A stretch of 64,000 bases of DNA from Ascidia mentula (GCA_947561715.1 OX387205.1:4531001-4595000); one strand, 5' to 3'; counted from the first letter of the stretch, positions 33,316-46,084 are shown. Numbers and translations: made by a program. The notes: generated from the letters alone by a model not told the origin.

Positions 33316-34299
33316 TTTTTACCCGAGTTGATGAAAAAGTTTGAACAATTTTTAAAGTGAACTGTTGGGAATATTACTTATTTCCATCTCTGTTATATTT
33401 CTTGCCAATGCTGCGTTGTTACTTTATTTTCTTTAAATTGTAACAAGAGAAATTTTGCAACAAATTTAAAAGCTACAAAAAACAAATCATCTATTTTATT
33501 TACGTGCTTATATCATACTATGATACTTGTTGCCAAGCTCGAATAAAACACAGCATACAGGCTATGGTGAAACGCCGTTCTTTTTGCTGCTTTACAAATT
33601 TTACGAGATTTACGAATTTACAAACAAAAGAAGTTTTACGAATTTACTTAAAGATATCTTCATTCATTTAGGTTTGGCTTTTTTCATCGATCCGACTTGC
33701 TAGGAAAAAGTGGGTGATCCAACTAGGCTGCAATGGCTGCGCTGCGAAACATGTAAACCTAATGATTGCGATAAAATAGCTGTGATCGCCAAGTAAGGTC
33801 CTGCGCAGTGGGGCGATCCTGCCAATTATGAGATTGCATGAAACATTACTGCGCTGTCCAAATTATTAATCAACGTTCCTATTTAATAGAAGCAGGATAC
33901 GATACCTGTAATGGCAATGTGACAGTACATCATGCCTGAAACAAATCTGTGACGTAATCACCGACCTAATGTCTGATAACTTTTTCCTAACATGCTGATA
34001 TGTCTTCTATTTTCTCATGTTAGTACGTGCACAATGCCAAGATCAGTTGGATTTCCATCTAATATGGTCACAATACGCACTGTTGTCTTAATTTACATTT
34101 CAATATTTTAATGCGATGTTTATATTCACACCAATCTCTTCTGTAAATTTTTTATTAAAAATTTGTTTACGTAAAAATGAAGAGAATTTATTATGGGCAT
34201 AGTTGGAACGGTTTCCGTCCAATGGAACTTGACTCAATCTGTGCAACAATTTCATTGAACAAAAAAGGTGGGCACCCCGCCTGATGGGGTATATAGGCG
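33316..34299. other. Intergenic stretch with a SINE-like remnant at about 33690-33900
   Basis: The remnant contains GGGCGATCCTGCCAAT and TTGCATGAAACATT, shared with 10.5 and 22.8 kb. The rest has no recognised feature. ST2 and FUT-D converge here. Confidence 0.5.
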
Positions 34300-37200
34300 T
34301 CATGTGTAGCAATCTGGGGATTCTTTGCCATAAAAATGTTCAGCAAGATTTTCGATCACTTTTGATTTCCCCAAATGTTCTTTGTCGTAAAGTTTCCTAC
34401 ATAGATGACAATGTGCACTGACTTGGTAGCCCAGCGCTTCGTCAGAAACTACGTCGCGTTTATCTGCGGGCTCCCGGATGCTTAATAATGGATAAAAATC
34501 CGGTTCTTTCCACCATCTGCAAAAAAATACATTAATTCATTTTAGGTGTTGCATATTTAGAAATTCTCGTTTTTTTGTGAACTAAGCCATATTGTTATCT
34601 TGTCAATTATCAGCAGTTTTCTATAGTGTGCTGTTGCGCTGATTGAGAAAACGAGAAAACCTTCAAAAGAAGCTCTTCTTCCCACATTTCAATGGGTTGC
34701 GGTTAGTAGAATACAAGCCTAACATGTCAGTCTTTATCAGTAAGTACCAAATAATAGGTAATTTAGGAACACAAATCACGGGTTTACTCATAATTCTGAG
34801 AATAACAGTATGGGCCAGTCTTTTTATTCTCAGAACTAGGTAATATGTTTATGAAGTAATTTGTGATAGGTACGCATTTGTGTTGAGCCATCAGACCACC
34901 ATTGCAGTGACCTCATAGACCAGAACGGTTTAAACTTTTAGCATATTGTATGACGCGTGGTGTGAACTTTTGCCGGGTAATAAAGTTTCATGGAAAGCTT
35001 TTGCGTGAAGTCGCAGGCTGATTTAATTAAACAACACAATTACACAGCCGCGAGCCACTTGAAAAACTGCCCCTGTCTTAACGAATCAAACTTGATTCTG
35101 ACGATAAGTCGCCACTTTCTGTTACGGAAAAACACGACGGTAATTTTTACCTAAAAAAGCTTTTATATTCAGTGTCATTCCTTTCCACTTGTTTCAAATA
35201 CTCCGCCAGTCGTTTTGGATCGTAATCGAAATCCTCTGCGTGTATGAAGGAGTTTGGTGGAGCCAGACGGGCCACGTCGGCCTTTTTTGGGCCCCAAACT
35301 ACTGGCACGCATCCAACGTACAGAGAGTTGATCCACAATTTCTCGGTGACGTAATCGTTGCATCCTTTACCGTTTTCGAAAGCCAAAAAGAATCTAAACA
35401 AAATAGCATTTTTTAAATTAAGTCAATAGGCTCTTGTTTTTTGTTGCTTCTAGAATACTAGGGACGCCGTATAGGCGAAATATATATATTCAAACAAGCA
35501 ATATCTTGGTTGGATGATTAAGTAGCAATCTAGGCCAGTCTTAGGAATCACTTTTATGATATAATGTTTAAAGTCCTCAGTACCTTTGGAACAAGGTACA
35601 CTTACTTGTAAGCCCGCAGTGTTTGATGGAAAACCGCGTTACTTCCGGGTAGCGGTTTGCCGTTGCATGACCCAAACATATCTACGTCATATGCAGACTG
35701 CAGCTCTTTGCCAAATTTCATTCTCTCCTGGGCGCCTTTAGTGGCCCCGCAATCACTCACCACCATCACTGCAGATTTCGTTTTGTTCTGCGCAGAAAGT
35801 GCGAACATTTGCATTAACGTACCCTCGTATGGACATGTAACTTACGATAACAATAATTAAAAGAATAAGTTGCAGCATCATATCATGTCTGATCTAACAT
35901 TGAAAAAATGAGTATCTTAAGTGTAACAAAGCGGAACAATAAAGATAAATATGGGAAAGCAACAAAGACGTTCATATTTTGGTGCATTCTTGTAATTGTC
36001 TTTATAGTGACCTGGTGCTTACCCTTGATTATTCCAGTATGTGTATATTTTGTGTGACGTATATATTTCAGCTTGTTACTTATTGTGTAAGTCGTTTAAA
36101 TCGCGATATTTGCGTTACTCGATAAAACAGATTTCTTGCTATGTGCGTCACCGAAACTCTAAGTATCCAAATAAAATTGTAACTTCTTTCTTATTACGGT
36201 GAACTGATTCCGGAAATCATTCCTTAATTTTGCGTCACAACGATTTACCACCACTTGTCATAGGCTATTATGGCAACCTGTATAACCTATATTGAAATAC
36301 GTCAGTTTCCTTAAAACATAAATACATTTCGCTATTACGCATTATACGCAGTGTCTTTTTATGAATTGCTTTTTTATGGATTTTCACGTCTCTCTAAATA
36401 TGGTTTCTAATACTGCAAACTTCCAACCTTTCGTAGCATTTCGTAAACAGCTTGAAATTGTTCGTCCTTTAATCCGGGTGAAATCATTTTGTTGACAGCT
36501 TCATCCCCTCTGCAGAGTAAGCAAATAATATCATGCTTTAATGAGTAAAGATGCCTTTAAATTTACATTTTTCAGAGCCCGACAAAAAAGGTGGAGATGA
36601 TGTAAAAAAATGTTTGAAACCTTCCCATCCGACGGAGCAGCCAATCGCGAGCCGTGTGTGGTATAAGGGTAGCAAGTACGTCAGAATCACTTTTGTAATG
36701 CATCGTCCAGTTAAAGTAACCGTTAAATTCCGTCAGTGATTTGTGGTAATTGTTGCGCACGGTCCAAGGGCTCTCCTCGCACCACCATACGTACACCTTC
36801 CCATTTCTTAGCAAAATACAATGATGTTTAAATGGTAGAAGTTTAGTATTTTTTTTTCAATTTTTAAGGGTCAAAAAACAACGTTTAGGAATTGGATTTG
36901 CCACATGATGACGTCATAACGTTTTTGAAATGATAGAATTCTAGGAAATTTTCTACTCTACAACATTGCTATGGAAAAAATAAAGGATTTACACCTGTTA
37001 AAGTGTGGGGAACTCGCGAAAGCTAGTGTACTTTTTGTAATACAAAAGTCAGTCTTTTAAAAAAGAGTGCCTAATCGAAGAATTTAGTTCGTATACATAT
37101 AAAGACTGATACGGCACGTTTAATAATTTGATGAGAAAGTTTTCCGTGTTTTCTTGACGCTTCAACCCGTTGCACGTGGCGGGTTTTGTGTTGTGCCATC

Positions 37201-38715
37201 AGACCACCATTGCATTGACCTCATACACCAGAGGGGTTTAAACTTTTAGGATATTGTATGACGCGTGGTGTGAAGTTTTACCGGGTAATAAAGTTTCAAC
37301 TACCGGCACGCAACTCAACACGACAAACTGCGCCTATACTTGCTGCTACCAAAACAAATACTTAGTGACACATTTCAGATATATTATTTTCAATTTCTTA
37401 AATTTACACAAAAAAATAATTTTCAGGTTTGTGGTTTTGTCTATTTGTCCACTACAAGTAGTACATGAATATCGTATGCAAGACGAAGTTGCTATTCAAC
37501 CGCCTGAACAAAACGTTGCTGGTTACCTTAAGTGTGTAGCAGGGTCTGGCAATGACGCGGTGTCGGTTGCTTTCATAAAGAATACAACGGCATCGCTCTG
37601 ATTGTACAAACTCCTATCTTTGGTGATTACACACCCACCACCGCATATGGCGGTTTCCGGCAACGTCCATTTGATTTCAGCGTAAGGTGGAACCCATAAG
37701 AGAATCACTGGTTTGGGATGAGGAGCTGTAAACAAACGGTTGCAATGCACTGATCAAACTGTCACGAAAAAATGAGGTTAATTTAAACTTTTATTTTTGA
37801 AGCGAAAATAGAGAAATGGTGTCCTTAAATCATTGAAGCTGGTGACTGACAATGGTCTTGACGGGTAAATAGCCAGACAGGGATGAGCTGCTCTGATATG
37901 ATTTGTCAAAACACTGTGCACAACTGTCTGCAGCTCACTGTACATTATCGGCTCATGTGTTGTTTAATATTTCCATAACTTTTTCTGTTTTGTTTGTTGG
38001 ACCATGCATCGCCCAAAGTTTTCAACGGAACCTACGTTTTCAAAGTTGATTTGGGCCACTGCTTACAAATACGAGAACCCGTGTCTTGGAACCCAATAAA
38101 CCACAAAAAAATTGTACAAAAAGCCCGAAAAACAAATATGAACATGTAAATAACAAACGTTTTATATATATTTGCTTGTTGCATGTTTCGCTATCTGTTG
38201 CCGGTTAACTGTAAAGCAAAAACCTATGAAAGCTTTCCATGGAAAAAAAGTTGCAACTTTACCGTTTGTTATGACGATTGCTGTCGATGTGGAAGGAATA
38301 GTTTTTTCTCTTTCCTCAGTGATGGCCATTTTACCTGTACAAATTTCAGCAACAAGTTGGTACATTTTACATAAACGCCCTCGGTATGTTTTTGCTTAAA
38401 ATACGAAACGAATTAAGAGGTGAAAGGTGTATGAAACATTCTGTGGAAAACAAGCAAAGCATTCATTCATTGTTTATGATTAAAAAACACGAAAGGTTTT
38501 TCTTGAAAATTATGTTCAATAAACGCACAAGCAATACATACTCATCACCACACTGGGACAGCCTTACTGACAATTACCCTATGGTACTCACCTATTTTCT
38601 GACGAAAGGTCGTCGGAAAGTCTTGATGGAAATAATGTACAAATGCAATGTATAGCAGAACTGGTATAACACATAACAAACACAGCACACGAAGCCGGGA
38701 ATGCAACAATCTCAT
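34300..38715 (-). CDS. FUT-D: alpha-1,3-fucosyltransferase family protein (GT10), complete, 7 exons, minus strand
   Basis: Exons in order: 38715-38592, 37725-37527, 36806-36621, 36509-36428, 35787-35606, 35393-35151, 34516-34300. Lengths are 124, 199, 186, 82, 182, 243 and 217, and all phases agree, giving 410 residues. Exon 1 encodes Met-Arg-Leu-Leu, a hydrophobic anchor at about 8-28, and ends phase 1; a counterpart of the 60-bp exon 2 was not found and is not needed for frame. Exon 4 has W-W-C-E-E-S-P-W; exon 7 has F-E-N-G-K-G-C-N-D-Y-V-T-E-K and G-C-V-P-V-V-W-G-P. Exons 3, 4, 7 and 8 are nearly identical to FUT-A/B, whereas exons 1, 5 and 6 are clearly diverged. A Golgi GDP-fucose-dependent enzyme is inferred from the family. 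Confidence 0.92.
34794..34835. repeat. Small perfect inverted repeat in FUT-D intron
   Basis: TTCTGAGAATAA and TTATTCTCAGAA are separated by 18 bases in the last intron of FUT-D. No function is known. Confidence 0.5.
34893..35075. repeat. Intronic duplicate of 37197-37345
   Basis: Both places contain CAGACCACCATTGCA and TATTGTATGACGCGTGGTG. Both copies lie in FUT-D introns, suggesting a local duplication or a short dispersed element. Confidence 0.6.
35430..35550. mobile_element. Short PLE-tail remnant in FUT-D intron
   Basis: It contains AATACTAGGGACGCC...GGCGAAATATATATATTC and CTAGGCCAGTCTTAG, the same parts as in the foldback arms at 13.5 and 14.2 kb. Confidence 0.6.
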
Positions 38716-39625
38716 ACTGCCGAGATGCAACAATGTTACTGCCCTAAATACATGGGCTGATAACCTTTAAAATATAACATAGCTTTAAATCAGTAAAACC
38801 AGCTTTTATAAAAAACGGGATTGTGCTCAGATAGCCTGACTGCGTTTACATGTCAACAACTTGTGGTAAAAATTTTAACTGCACATTTTACAGATGCGAC
38901 AAAAATATGTAAACTAAAACTCCTATCACTCTTTATAATGCTGCTACTGTCAGAAATATACCTTACGGTTTAAGGTAGTAAGATGTGAAGTTTAATCCTT
39001 TGTTTGCAAATGGTCGACAGTGTAACCAAGCGGACTTTACTGTTTATGCTGCAGTGGGTTGTCGTAAACAAGGTACGTCTGCCGTTTGTAAACATGTGAT
39101 TCACTTTCATAACCGATGACATCACTATCTCCTCAATTTCGTGTACCCTAAACTTAATCATCGCATTACGTAAAAACATGGGGCGTTTAAAAACACACTG
39201 CGTTTACATTTTATTGTGCTTTCAAATAAATGGGAAACACTCGTATGCGCATTCGCATAACGATTAAAAACTAACGGATGCGATACTGTTACCGTTTACC
39301 CATATTGTTTGAGAAATACTGCTTAAAAGCCATAACAACAGTTTTTGCACGGGAAATTCCTCGATATTTGAGACATCATTGTGTTTTGTCGAACGCCGAC
39401 TGACAGAAAAAAAACAATTGTAACCGAATTTTAGCACGCATTGAAGTTTGCTGCTATGTGTTTAATTGTTTAGTTTGAATCATACTGATATTTAGCTTTA
39501 GATTCAAACTACTGCGATTTGTAAATGAACGACACACAGCAGTTGGTTCTTACTGAACTATACATTATTGCCACCTCGCTCTTTTGCAAGGAAACAACTG
39601 AGGAAGACCTACCCTACATTAATTC
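38716..39625. other. Upstream region of FUT-D, no further feature recognised
   Basis: This should hold the FUT-D promoter. No TATA box at a convincing distance and no other gene was recognised. Confidence 0.3.
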
Positions 39626-39650
39626 GTGACCAAAAATCCAATTGTGTATA

Positions 39651-39703
39651 AGCTGCAGACAGATGGCAACTGTTTCGACCTAAAAGGTCTCATGAGTGCA
39701 GCT
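39651..39703 (-). ncRNA. Decayed hammerhead ribozyme
   Basis: On the minus strand the sequence keeps stem I (AGCTGCA/TGCAGCT), stem II (GACC/GGTC), GAAA and the GTC cleavage triplet. The core reads CTCATGA instead of CTGATGA. This changes the essential G5, so cleavage is not expected. Flanking sequence to about 39790 matches the retrozyme unit at 54970-55253 with its middle deleted. Confidence 0.8.
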
Positions 39704-40024
39704 GGCAACCTTACGGGGAAAACAAGATGTAAACACTACGGTCAAGCAAGCTCAACCAATAGTGCCAATTTTGTTGTGGGAATAATGCAGACATCACAGC
39801 ATGTGCTGTATACACGTCTAAGGACTTGTGTTTAATAATTACTGCGTTGCGACCGCACCATACTATAAATTTTCGTTTTATAGGTTCATGCATATAGTTC
39901 CCGAATAGTTAGACACAACTTCCTTTTGATGTAACACAATCATAAGCGTAATAAGGCAAAGAATCCGGTCTAGAACTTTACACTAAACTTATTTTCAGCA
40001 GCGTTGGAACCATAGGTACAATTA

Positions 40025-40096
40025 TTTGTAAGCCCGCAGTGTTTGATTTGCTGTTGCATGATTCAAACATATCTACGTCATATGCGGACTGCAAAG
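40025..40096 (-). pseudogene. Fragment of a fucosyltransferase exon 6
   Basis: TTGTAAGCCCGCAGTGTTTGA and CATATCTACGTCATATGC match FUT-D exon 6 (35606-35787), with the middle deleted. Copies of an ACACAACTTC...AAGCGTAATA block flank it at about 39912 and 40096. It is a processed or deleted remnant of a further gene copy. Confidence 0.65.
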
Positions 40097-40289
40097 ACAC
40101 AACTTCTTTTTGATTTAACACTATCATAAGCGTAATAGGGCGAGAAACCTAGGCGCAGGGCAAACTACTTGGGGTGCCAAGGGTTGCGGTCCCCGGTTTA
40201 GAATTTGACACTAAAATTATTTTTTAATCATTGGCCTGTTCTACAACAATAGTTTGACAACAACAAAAATTGTATGAGGACCAATTTTT

Positions 40290-41300
40290 GTGCTTTGTCT
40301 AAACATAAATGCTCAAACCTGTCAAGCTTATGGGCAGTTTGGGTGTATCCTAACCAATACCCACTTAGCAGCTATGGTAGTTTACAAGCGCCCACACACT
40401 CTCGCTTGTATGCTCACCAAGTATAGAGGCATCGCTCATTGTGACGATCAAAACCCGCACAAAACAGGACTGCACCAGCCTTGCGGCCATTGCGCCCTCT
40501 GTGGGAATTTCGGCAACCACACATAATGGTTGTAAGTACCAACCAGTTATTAACACCCAGTGGGCCAATTCCACTCCGTCAGACATTGACATGTCGAAAA
40601 TATGGCATTTATATAGCTACCTGCCTTTTATGTGGTGACCAATACGTTGGCCAAACGAAAAACAAGTTTTCCACTCGATGGAACGGACATCGAGCCGTTT
40701 GGAAAACGGGAAAAGACAACGGAAATACCGACCGAGCTGCGTTGCTCCACCACTACCACGCACAACACAAGCAGTACCGACATGTTGACATGGCAAAATG
40801 CTTCAAAGTCGTCTTCGTAGAACAGCCCCCAGTGCATTTATTGGATATATGTGAAGACAAATGGTTTCACAAAATCAAGGCAAAAATTAACATCAACCCC
40901 TTATATTGCCTAATACAATGTAAGTGTCGGTTTTGTTTTTGTTTTTACTTTCGCTTACCGTTGAAGTGTCCACCAACTGTGTTGTCATTGTGACAAGCTT
41001 ATCAATGACGTAGAGTCAGATCACCGCCGACATTTTTTACCGCCATCGTTTGCAGCTTGTTGCGTTCTCCCCTTTTTTCTTTTCTTTTATGTTTTATCGA
41101 GCGTCCCTACAAACAAGCCAAAGCCGACAGTTCAGTCGCACCTTACCTAATCGTGAAATCTGATTGTCAGTTTGTAAGGTACTTTTACATTTGCATTACT
41201 GTTGGTTAACTCCGTTGTTGTGTTGTTTTTTAGCGATACTGATGATGCCTGCACAGACAGGCGAAATATATATGTCGTTAAAACTTGAAACAGACAGACG
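40290..41300 (+). pseudogene. Penelope-like element fragment with GIY-YIG endonuclease (PLE2)
   Basis: Frames at 40290-40526 and 40481-40993 carry the linker (V-V-Y-K-R-P-H-T-L, then Cys pairs P-C-G-H-C-A-L-C-G) and a GIY-YIG type nuclease: Y-I-A-T-C-L-L-C-G-D-Q-Y-V-G-Q-T, later L-D-I-C-E-D-K-W. The frame changes near 40.5 kb. No RT part is visible. A 3' tail with ATACTGATGATGCC...AGGCGAAATATA lies at 41240-41275. Confidence 0.8.
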
Positions 41301-43984
41301 ACTTGGGATTATTTATCATTTTCTGCACTTAGCAGCTAATTTCAATTGATACAGGTTATCTAAGAGTGGGCGTGGAAACAGATGGGCACTAGAAGCAGTT
41401 AAACCAAGGTCAGCACGCAATAAAATATGTGCATTGCGCGCCATAATGTACCTTTACCCGTTACAATTGTTTCACTTCACGAGACAACGCTCATATCCAA
41501 GTTCACGGAACGCTGCGCTAACGACTTTAACTACGAGCTCGTCCCAGACACGACAATTGACACAACATAAAATATCATTGTACCAAGCAGGTGAAATGAT
41601 GGTAAAATAATTAAGTAAGGAAAAAGTTGCGTAAAAGAAACGTGAATAAACCAATACAATCTTGTGAGGTGTAGTAGGTGATCGCAACTTTTACGCTACT
41701 AAATTGTCAACCTACATTTGTATATATTGAACTTTGGATTACCTGGTTGCTTGGCCTGTACTTCTGACTACCTTTGACTTATCAGTAAGATTGTAGTCAA
41801 ATGCGTTTTGTAACTTGACGTTTTACCGCCGTTAGTGCAACTCCCTGTAATAGTAGATATTCATAATTGTTACGCGTAAAGCAAATAACTCGGCTGTCAC
41901 TTTTTCCTGCCAAGTTGGAGCGAGATATGCAAAATCAAGCTCCCGGTTTGAACTTTAAATGTGAACTTATTTGTAATTACACGCTCGTATGTTTAACTAC
42001 ACAGCAATTTAAATGCAAACTGAGAGCATTTTGTTCGCCTGTTTGGGTAATACCAATTTAAAGTCGGTGTTCAGTAAATAATTGGCAATGGTGGAGATCC
42101 ATGTAAATAATTGGGATAACAATCATGAAATAAAGAAATAAACTGCGCTCGTTTTTCCGTTTCTCTTTGTTTCGTAAGTGCGTAATTGCCAAAAACCGAC
42201 AACAAACATACATTGAGGAATTATTCGCCATAAGTCGGGAGCATTGCGGCGCGAAAAGGGCATAACAAGGAAATAAATAAAGAACATTCCTTTTTTCGAC
42301 CTCTTTGCCTTCAAAACTATAATTTGACCCCTTTGTTCTGTTACGAACAATTCACCTCACAATAAAATAACACTTTCCCCGCTAAAACTAAGCACTTTAA
42401 CTAAGACATTATTCGGCTGCCTGTTTCATAATGATAGACTGCACTAGACCTGCAGTGGCGACTTCCTTTACAGAGAATGAAGCTATGAGCGATAGATTTT
42501 GTACCCACCTATCAAATTATTGGGGAGGACAATCTCCTGCTTCCGCCCCTGCGACCTCCCCCTATTATGATGACCATTTAAAGTTATGACCCTTGTTTAC
42601 ACGAACTGTTCTGAGTTATGGCTTCCGATGGCAAATGTTTTGACAACAAACCAGCATTCCGCATAATGGACTGTTTTAGCATAAAACCCGTCAACAAGAT
42701 GTTTTGATATACATAGTGCACGATAGTTGAAATGCTAATTAAGGTAAAACGCATTGCCAAGCGAATGGGCAATTCACTGCCCAAACGTAAAAATCGTTTT
42801 AACTGCGCCAGGGCTACTAAACATTTGATTTCGCCAACTTACGCTCACTGGGGAATAGATCAACTTCAGTTCGATTCTTTACCGGTTCTATTCTTTATTG
42901 TGTGGAGTTATTTGCGAGATTGTTTGGCAAACATCTGACTAACGACGGGTTATTTCTCTCCTAATACAAACCAGATAAACAAAATGTTCACATTCCTTCT
43001 TACACACATAATTTCATATTTAAACCAAATCATCAATATATTTAAGTGCAAAATTAATTCCTAGGACTGGCCTAGATCTATGCCTTTTATAAACATTTCT
43101 ATATATTTAGGTGAAGTCCAATCCAACAAATTACATTCTGACATTTCTGGCAAAAGAGCGCTGATAAGTTTGAGTCTAAAACGCTGCACTGAAGCGTATG
43201 GTTTTTGCGGAGACAGTTGATTTGAGCGGTTTCCACGATTTATATACAAATACGAAACAATAGCTTTAAGTACAGCCTTTGAAGAAATGAATGTATCAAA
43301 TAACAACTCCGTATCCTGCCTTGGGAGGGGATACGTGTGTGTATAACATAGAAAATACATTTCATGCATCGTTTACAAAGCAAATTCACTGTAAAACTTT
43401 TGTTTTCTGTTGATTGCCTTCACATATAAACCTCTATTTTGAGAAAAACTTTTTAACTAAGACTGGAAGTGATATCTGGACCTCATGGTTTCTAAAAGGC
43501 CAGACTATATTAACCTTTCGTGTGTACAGAAAGACCAACGAGACGCTAGACGACAACACTTTTTTTCCAGTCGACAAAACTTTGAACGCACATAACCCTG
43601 CCGTATCTTAATAGATTTCGATGATATTTGCACAAGTTGCATGAAATGGCATGTTGTTTCAGAAAATATTAAAAAATTTAAAAAATTCCAACGATTTTTG
43701 AAACGAATGTTAATGTACATTGTTATAAATCGGTCATAACTACTTTTATTGAACCGCAGCCACGACTATTTATACACTGTTAAAAACTACATTAAAAACC
43801 CTTACCAACAATACCAAATTTGTATAATTATTGCATCGGAATGTACGCCTACTGATCGAATATTATTCATAACCGTCATTCATAACCGTCAAATTCATAA
43901 CACTTTTCGTTATTAAGTCTTTTCCCGGGTTCATCAGAATTAATTTTAAACATATATAACATATTCTTACCTATCCCAAAATAG
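41301..43984. other. Long stretch without recognised genes; one unassigned frame 43061-43369 (-)
   Basis: The minus-strand frame at 43061-43369 (102 codons) has a protein-like composition with L-L-D-W-T-S-P-K-Y-I-E, but I do not recognise a family and splice context is unclear. Its 3' end touches a CTAGGACTGGCCTAGAT motif shared with the PLE tails. Nothing else stands out. Confidence 0.25.
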
Positions 43985-44732
43985 AAGCATGTATCTGTAC
44001 TCCACAAGTTTCTTATTTTGTCAGAGCTATGGGCTCCCCGATAGCGCCTCTAATGGCTGACGTCTTTATGAACTATCTAGTTGACACAGCCTTGGCCCGT
44101 ACCAAATTACACCTCAAGCCCAACGTCCTTCTCAGGTATGTTGACGATCTGTTTTTATCATTTTCCGATGAGCCCAAACTTAACTCTTTTTTAAAAAGCT
44201 TAATCACGTACACACAGGAATTAAGTTTACCCAAACCATAGAAACTAACTACTCCATTTCATTTCTTGATGTTCGCATTTCCAAGAAAGGTAACCTTGTC
44301 CAAACAACGACCTTCAAAAAACCAACACACACTGGGCTCTATCTAAACTGGCTCAGCTTCACCCCTCTTCACTACAAGTACAACATTGTCAATGCCTTGC
44401 TACACCGTGCATATAACATATGCAGCTCATTCCAACTCGTGCACGAGGAATTTCAGGCAATAAAGACCACCCTGCGATCCAATGGCTACCCTATGGCTTT
44501 TCTGGACCGCTGTGTTTATACTTTCCTACAGAAGCGTCACACCCAAACCCAGGTTAAAGAGACCACAAAGCAACCCCAGCAACACCTGCTTATACGACTT
44601 CCTTATCTCGGCCTTGCTTTGAACCATCTATCAAAGGAAATTCGCACGTGCGTCACCCAGCTCACACAAGGCAACACACAACTGCGTTTCTTCTTTGATA
44701 GCACCAAGCTTGGCACCTTATTTCCTCTAAAG

Positions 44733-45184
44733 TAGGGATGCACCGAAAGTTCGGTTTGCCGAATTTATTCGGCCGAAACTAAGGTTTTCGCAATTATTCG
44801 GTTTCGGCCGAATATTTCTGCAAAATTCGGCCGAAACCGAAACTTTTTTACTGCATATAACGCTGATACGCAAAGTTTAAAAAGGTTAAAATCATTGTTT
44901 AAACTGTACGAATATGTTCCTTTCATTTGTTGACTTTCACAGAAATAACAAAAAATCAACTTTAAGCAGTTGGTACAGAAGACGAGGTTATTCTTCAAGC
45001 GCCAATAAATGGCTGTATGATAGGATCAGATCTAATCCAGCACATGATTTGTTTAAATTTATTGCGTTTAAAAGAGATGGATACCAAAATTAGTTTCGGT
45101 TTATTCGGCCGAATTAATTCGGCAACTTTTGCCGAATATTCGGTTTCGGCCGAATATAAAAATAGCTGTTTCGGTGCATCACTA
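44733..45184. mobile_element. hAT-type MITE (452 bp) inside PLE1
   Basis: It begins TAGGGATGCACCGAAA and ends TTTCGGTGCATCACTA, a 16-bp inverted repeat with one mismatch. CTCTAAAG is duplicated at 44725-44732 and 45185-45192. Interior sequence repeats ATTCGGCCGAA. Removing the element and one duplicate restores the PLE1 frame exactly. Confidence 0.95.
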
Positions 45185-45431
45185 CTCTAAAGGACCGGGA
45201 ACCAACGCTAACAAGATCCAACGTTGTCTACCACGTCACGTGCTCCTGCGGTTCGTCATATATCGGCCAGACAAGACGCAACCTCATCACGAGACTCAAA
45301 GAGCATATGACGAGCCCGTCGTCGGAGGTTTGTCAACATCTTGTGTCAAATCCATCACACAGGATCGACTTTAATAACCCAACCATCCTTGGACAGATTG
45401 AAAGAAAGCGGCGCTTATCTTTTTTGGAAAC

Positions 45432-46084
45432 ATGATGTTTTTGTTGCTGCCAGGCATATTGTAACTTAATAGTCTGTTCTTCTGGCATATATAAAACGTA
45501 ACTTTATTCACCGACGTTTCGCCTGTTATTCAACAAGGCTTCCTCAAGGTAATGAGACAGGTACAGCACACAACTAACGCCAAAAAACGTGCCAACACGA
45601 AAAAGGGGATAACGCTAACACCGCTTGTAAAATCATGTGATGCATAAAAAATGGGCGGGAAAACTACAGTTACAGTAAGTTGTTATAGAGCACCGGGAAG
45701 TAAACGCACTGTTCCCTATCATTAACACAGCGATTGTTCTTTTTCTCCCGAAAAGGAGGTGGATCATACAAAGCGCCTCTTCCTAGAAGCGCTCCACATC
45801 CACAAGAACAATCGCTGTGTTAATGATAGGGAACAGTGCGTTTACTTCCCGGTGCTCTATAACAACTTACTGTAACTGTAGTTTTCCCGCCCATTTTGTA
45901 TGCATCACATGATTTTTCAAGCGGTGTTAGCGTTATCCCCTTTTTCGTGTTGGCACGTTTTTTGGCGTTAGTTGTGTGCTGTACCTGTCTCATTACCTTG
46001 AGGAAGCCTTGTTGAATAACATGCGAAACGTCGGTGAATAAAGTTACGTTTTATATATGCCAGGAGAACAGATTATTAAGTTTC
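45432..46084. mobile_element. Foldback PLE insertion inside PLE1
   Basis: Arms 45463-45740 and 45804-46083 are nearly perfect inverted copies separated by 63 bp. The right arm encodes the C-terminus of a PLE nuclease (H-T-K-R-L-F-L-E-A-L-H-I-H-K-N, then E-Q-C-V-Y-F-P) and its tail with GGCGAAACGTCGGTG-type sequence. TTGGAAAC flanks the insert at 45424-45431 and 46085-46092 and is part of the interrupted PLE1 codons. Confidence 0.88.

Noticed and set aside
41240-41275. A fourth working hammerhead in the PLE2 tail
   Set aside because: An extra base sits between the core and stem II, and stem I does not pair, so I list it only as a hammerhead-like pattern.
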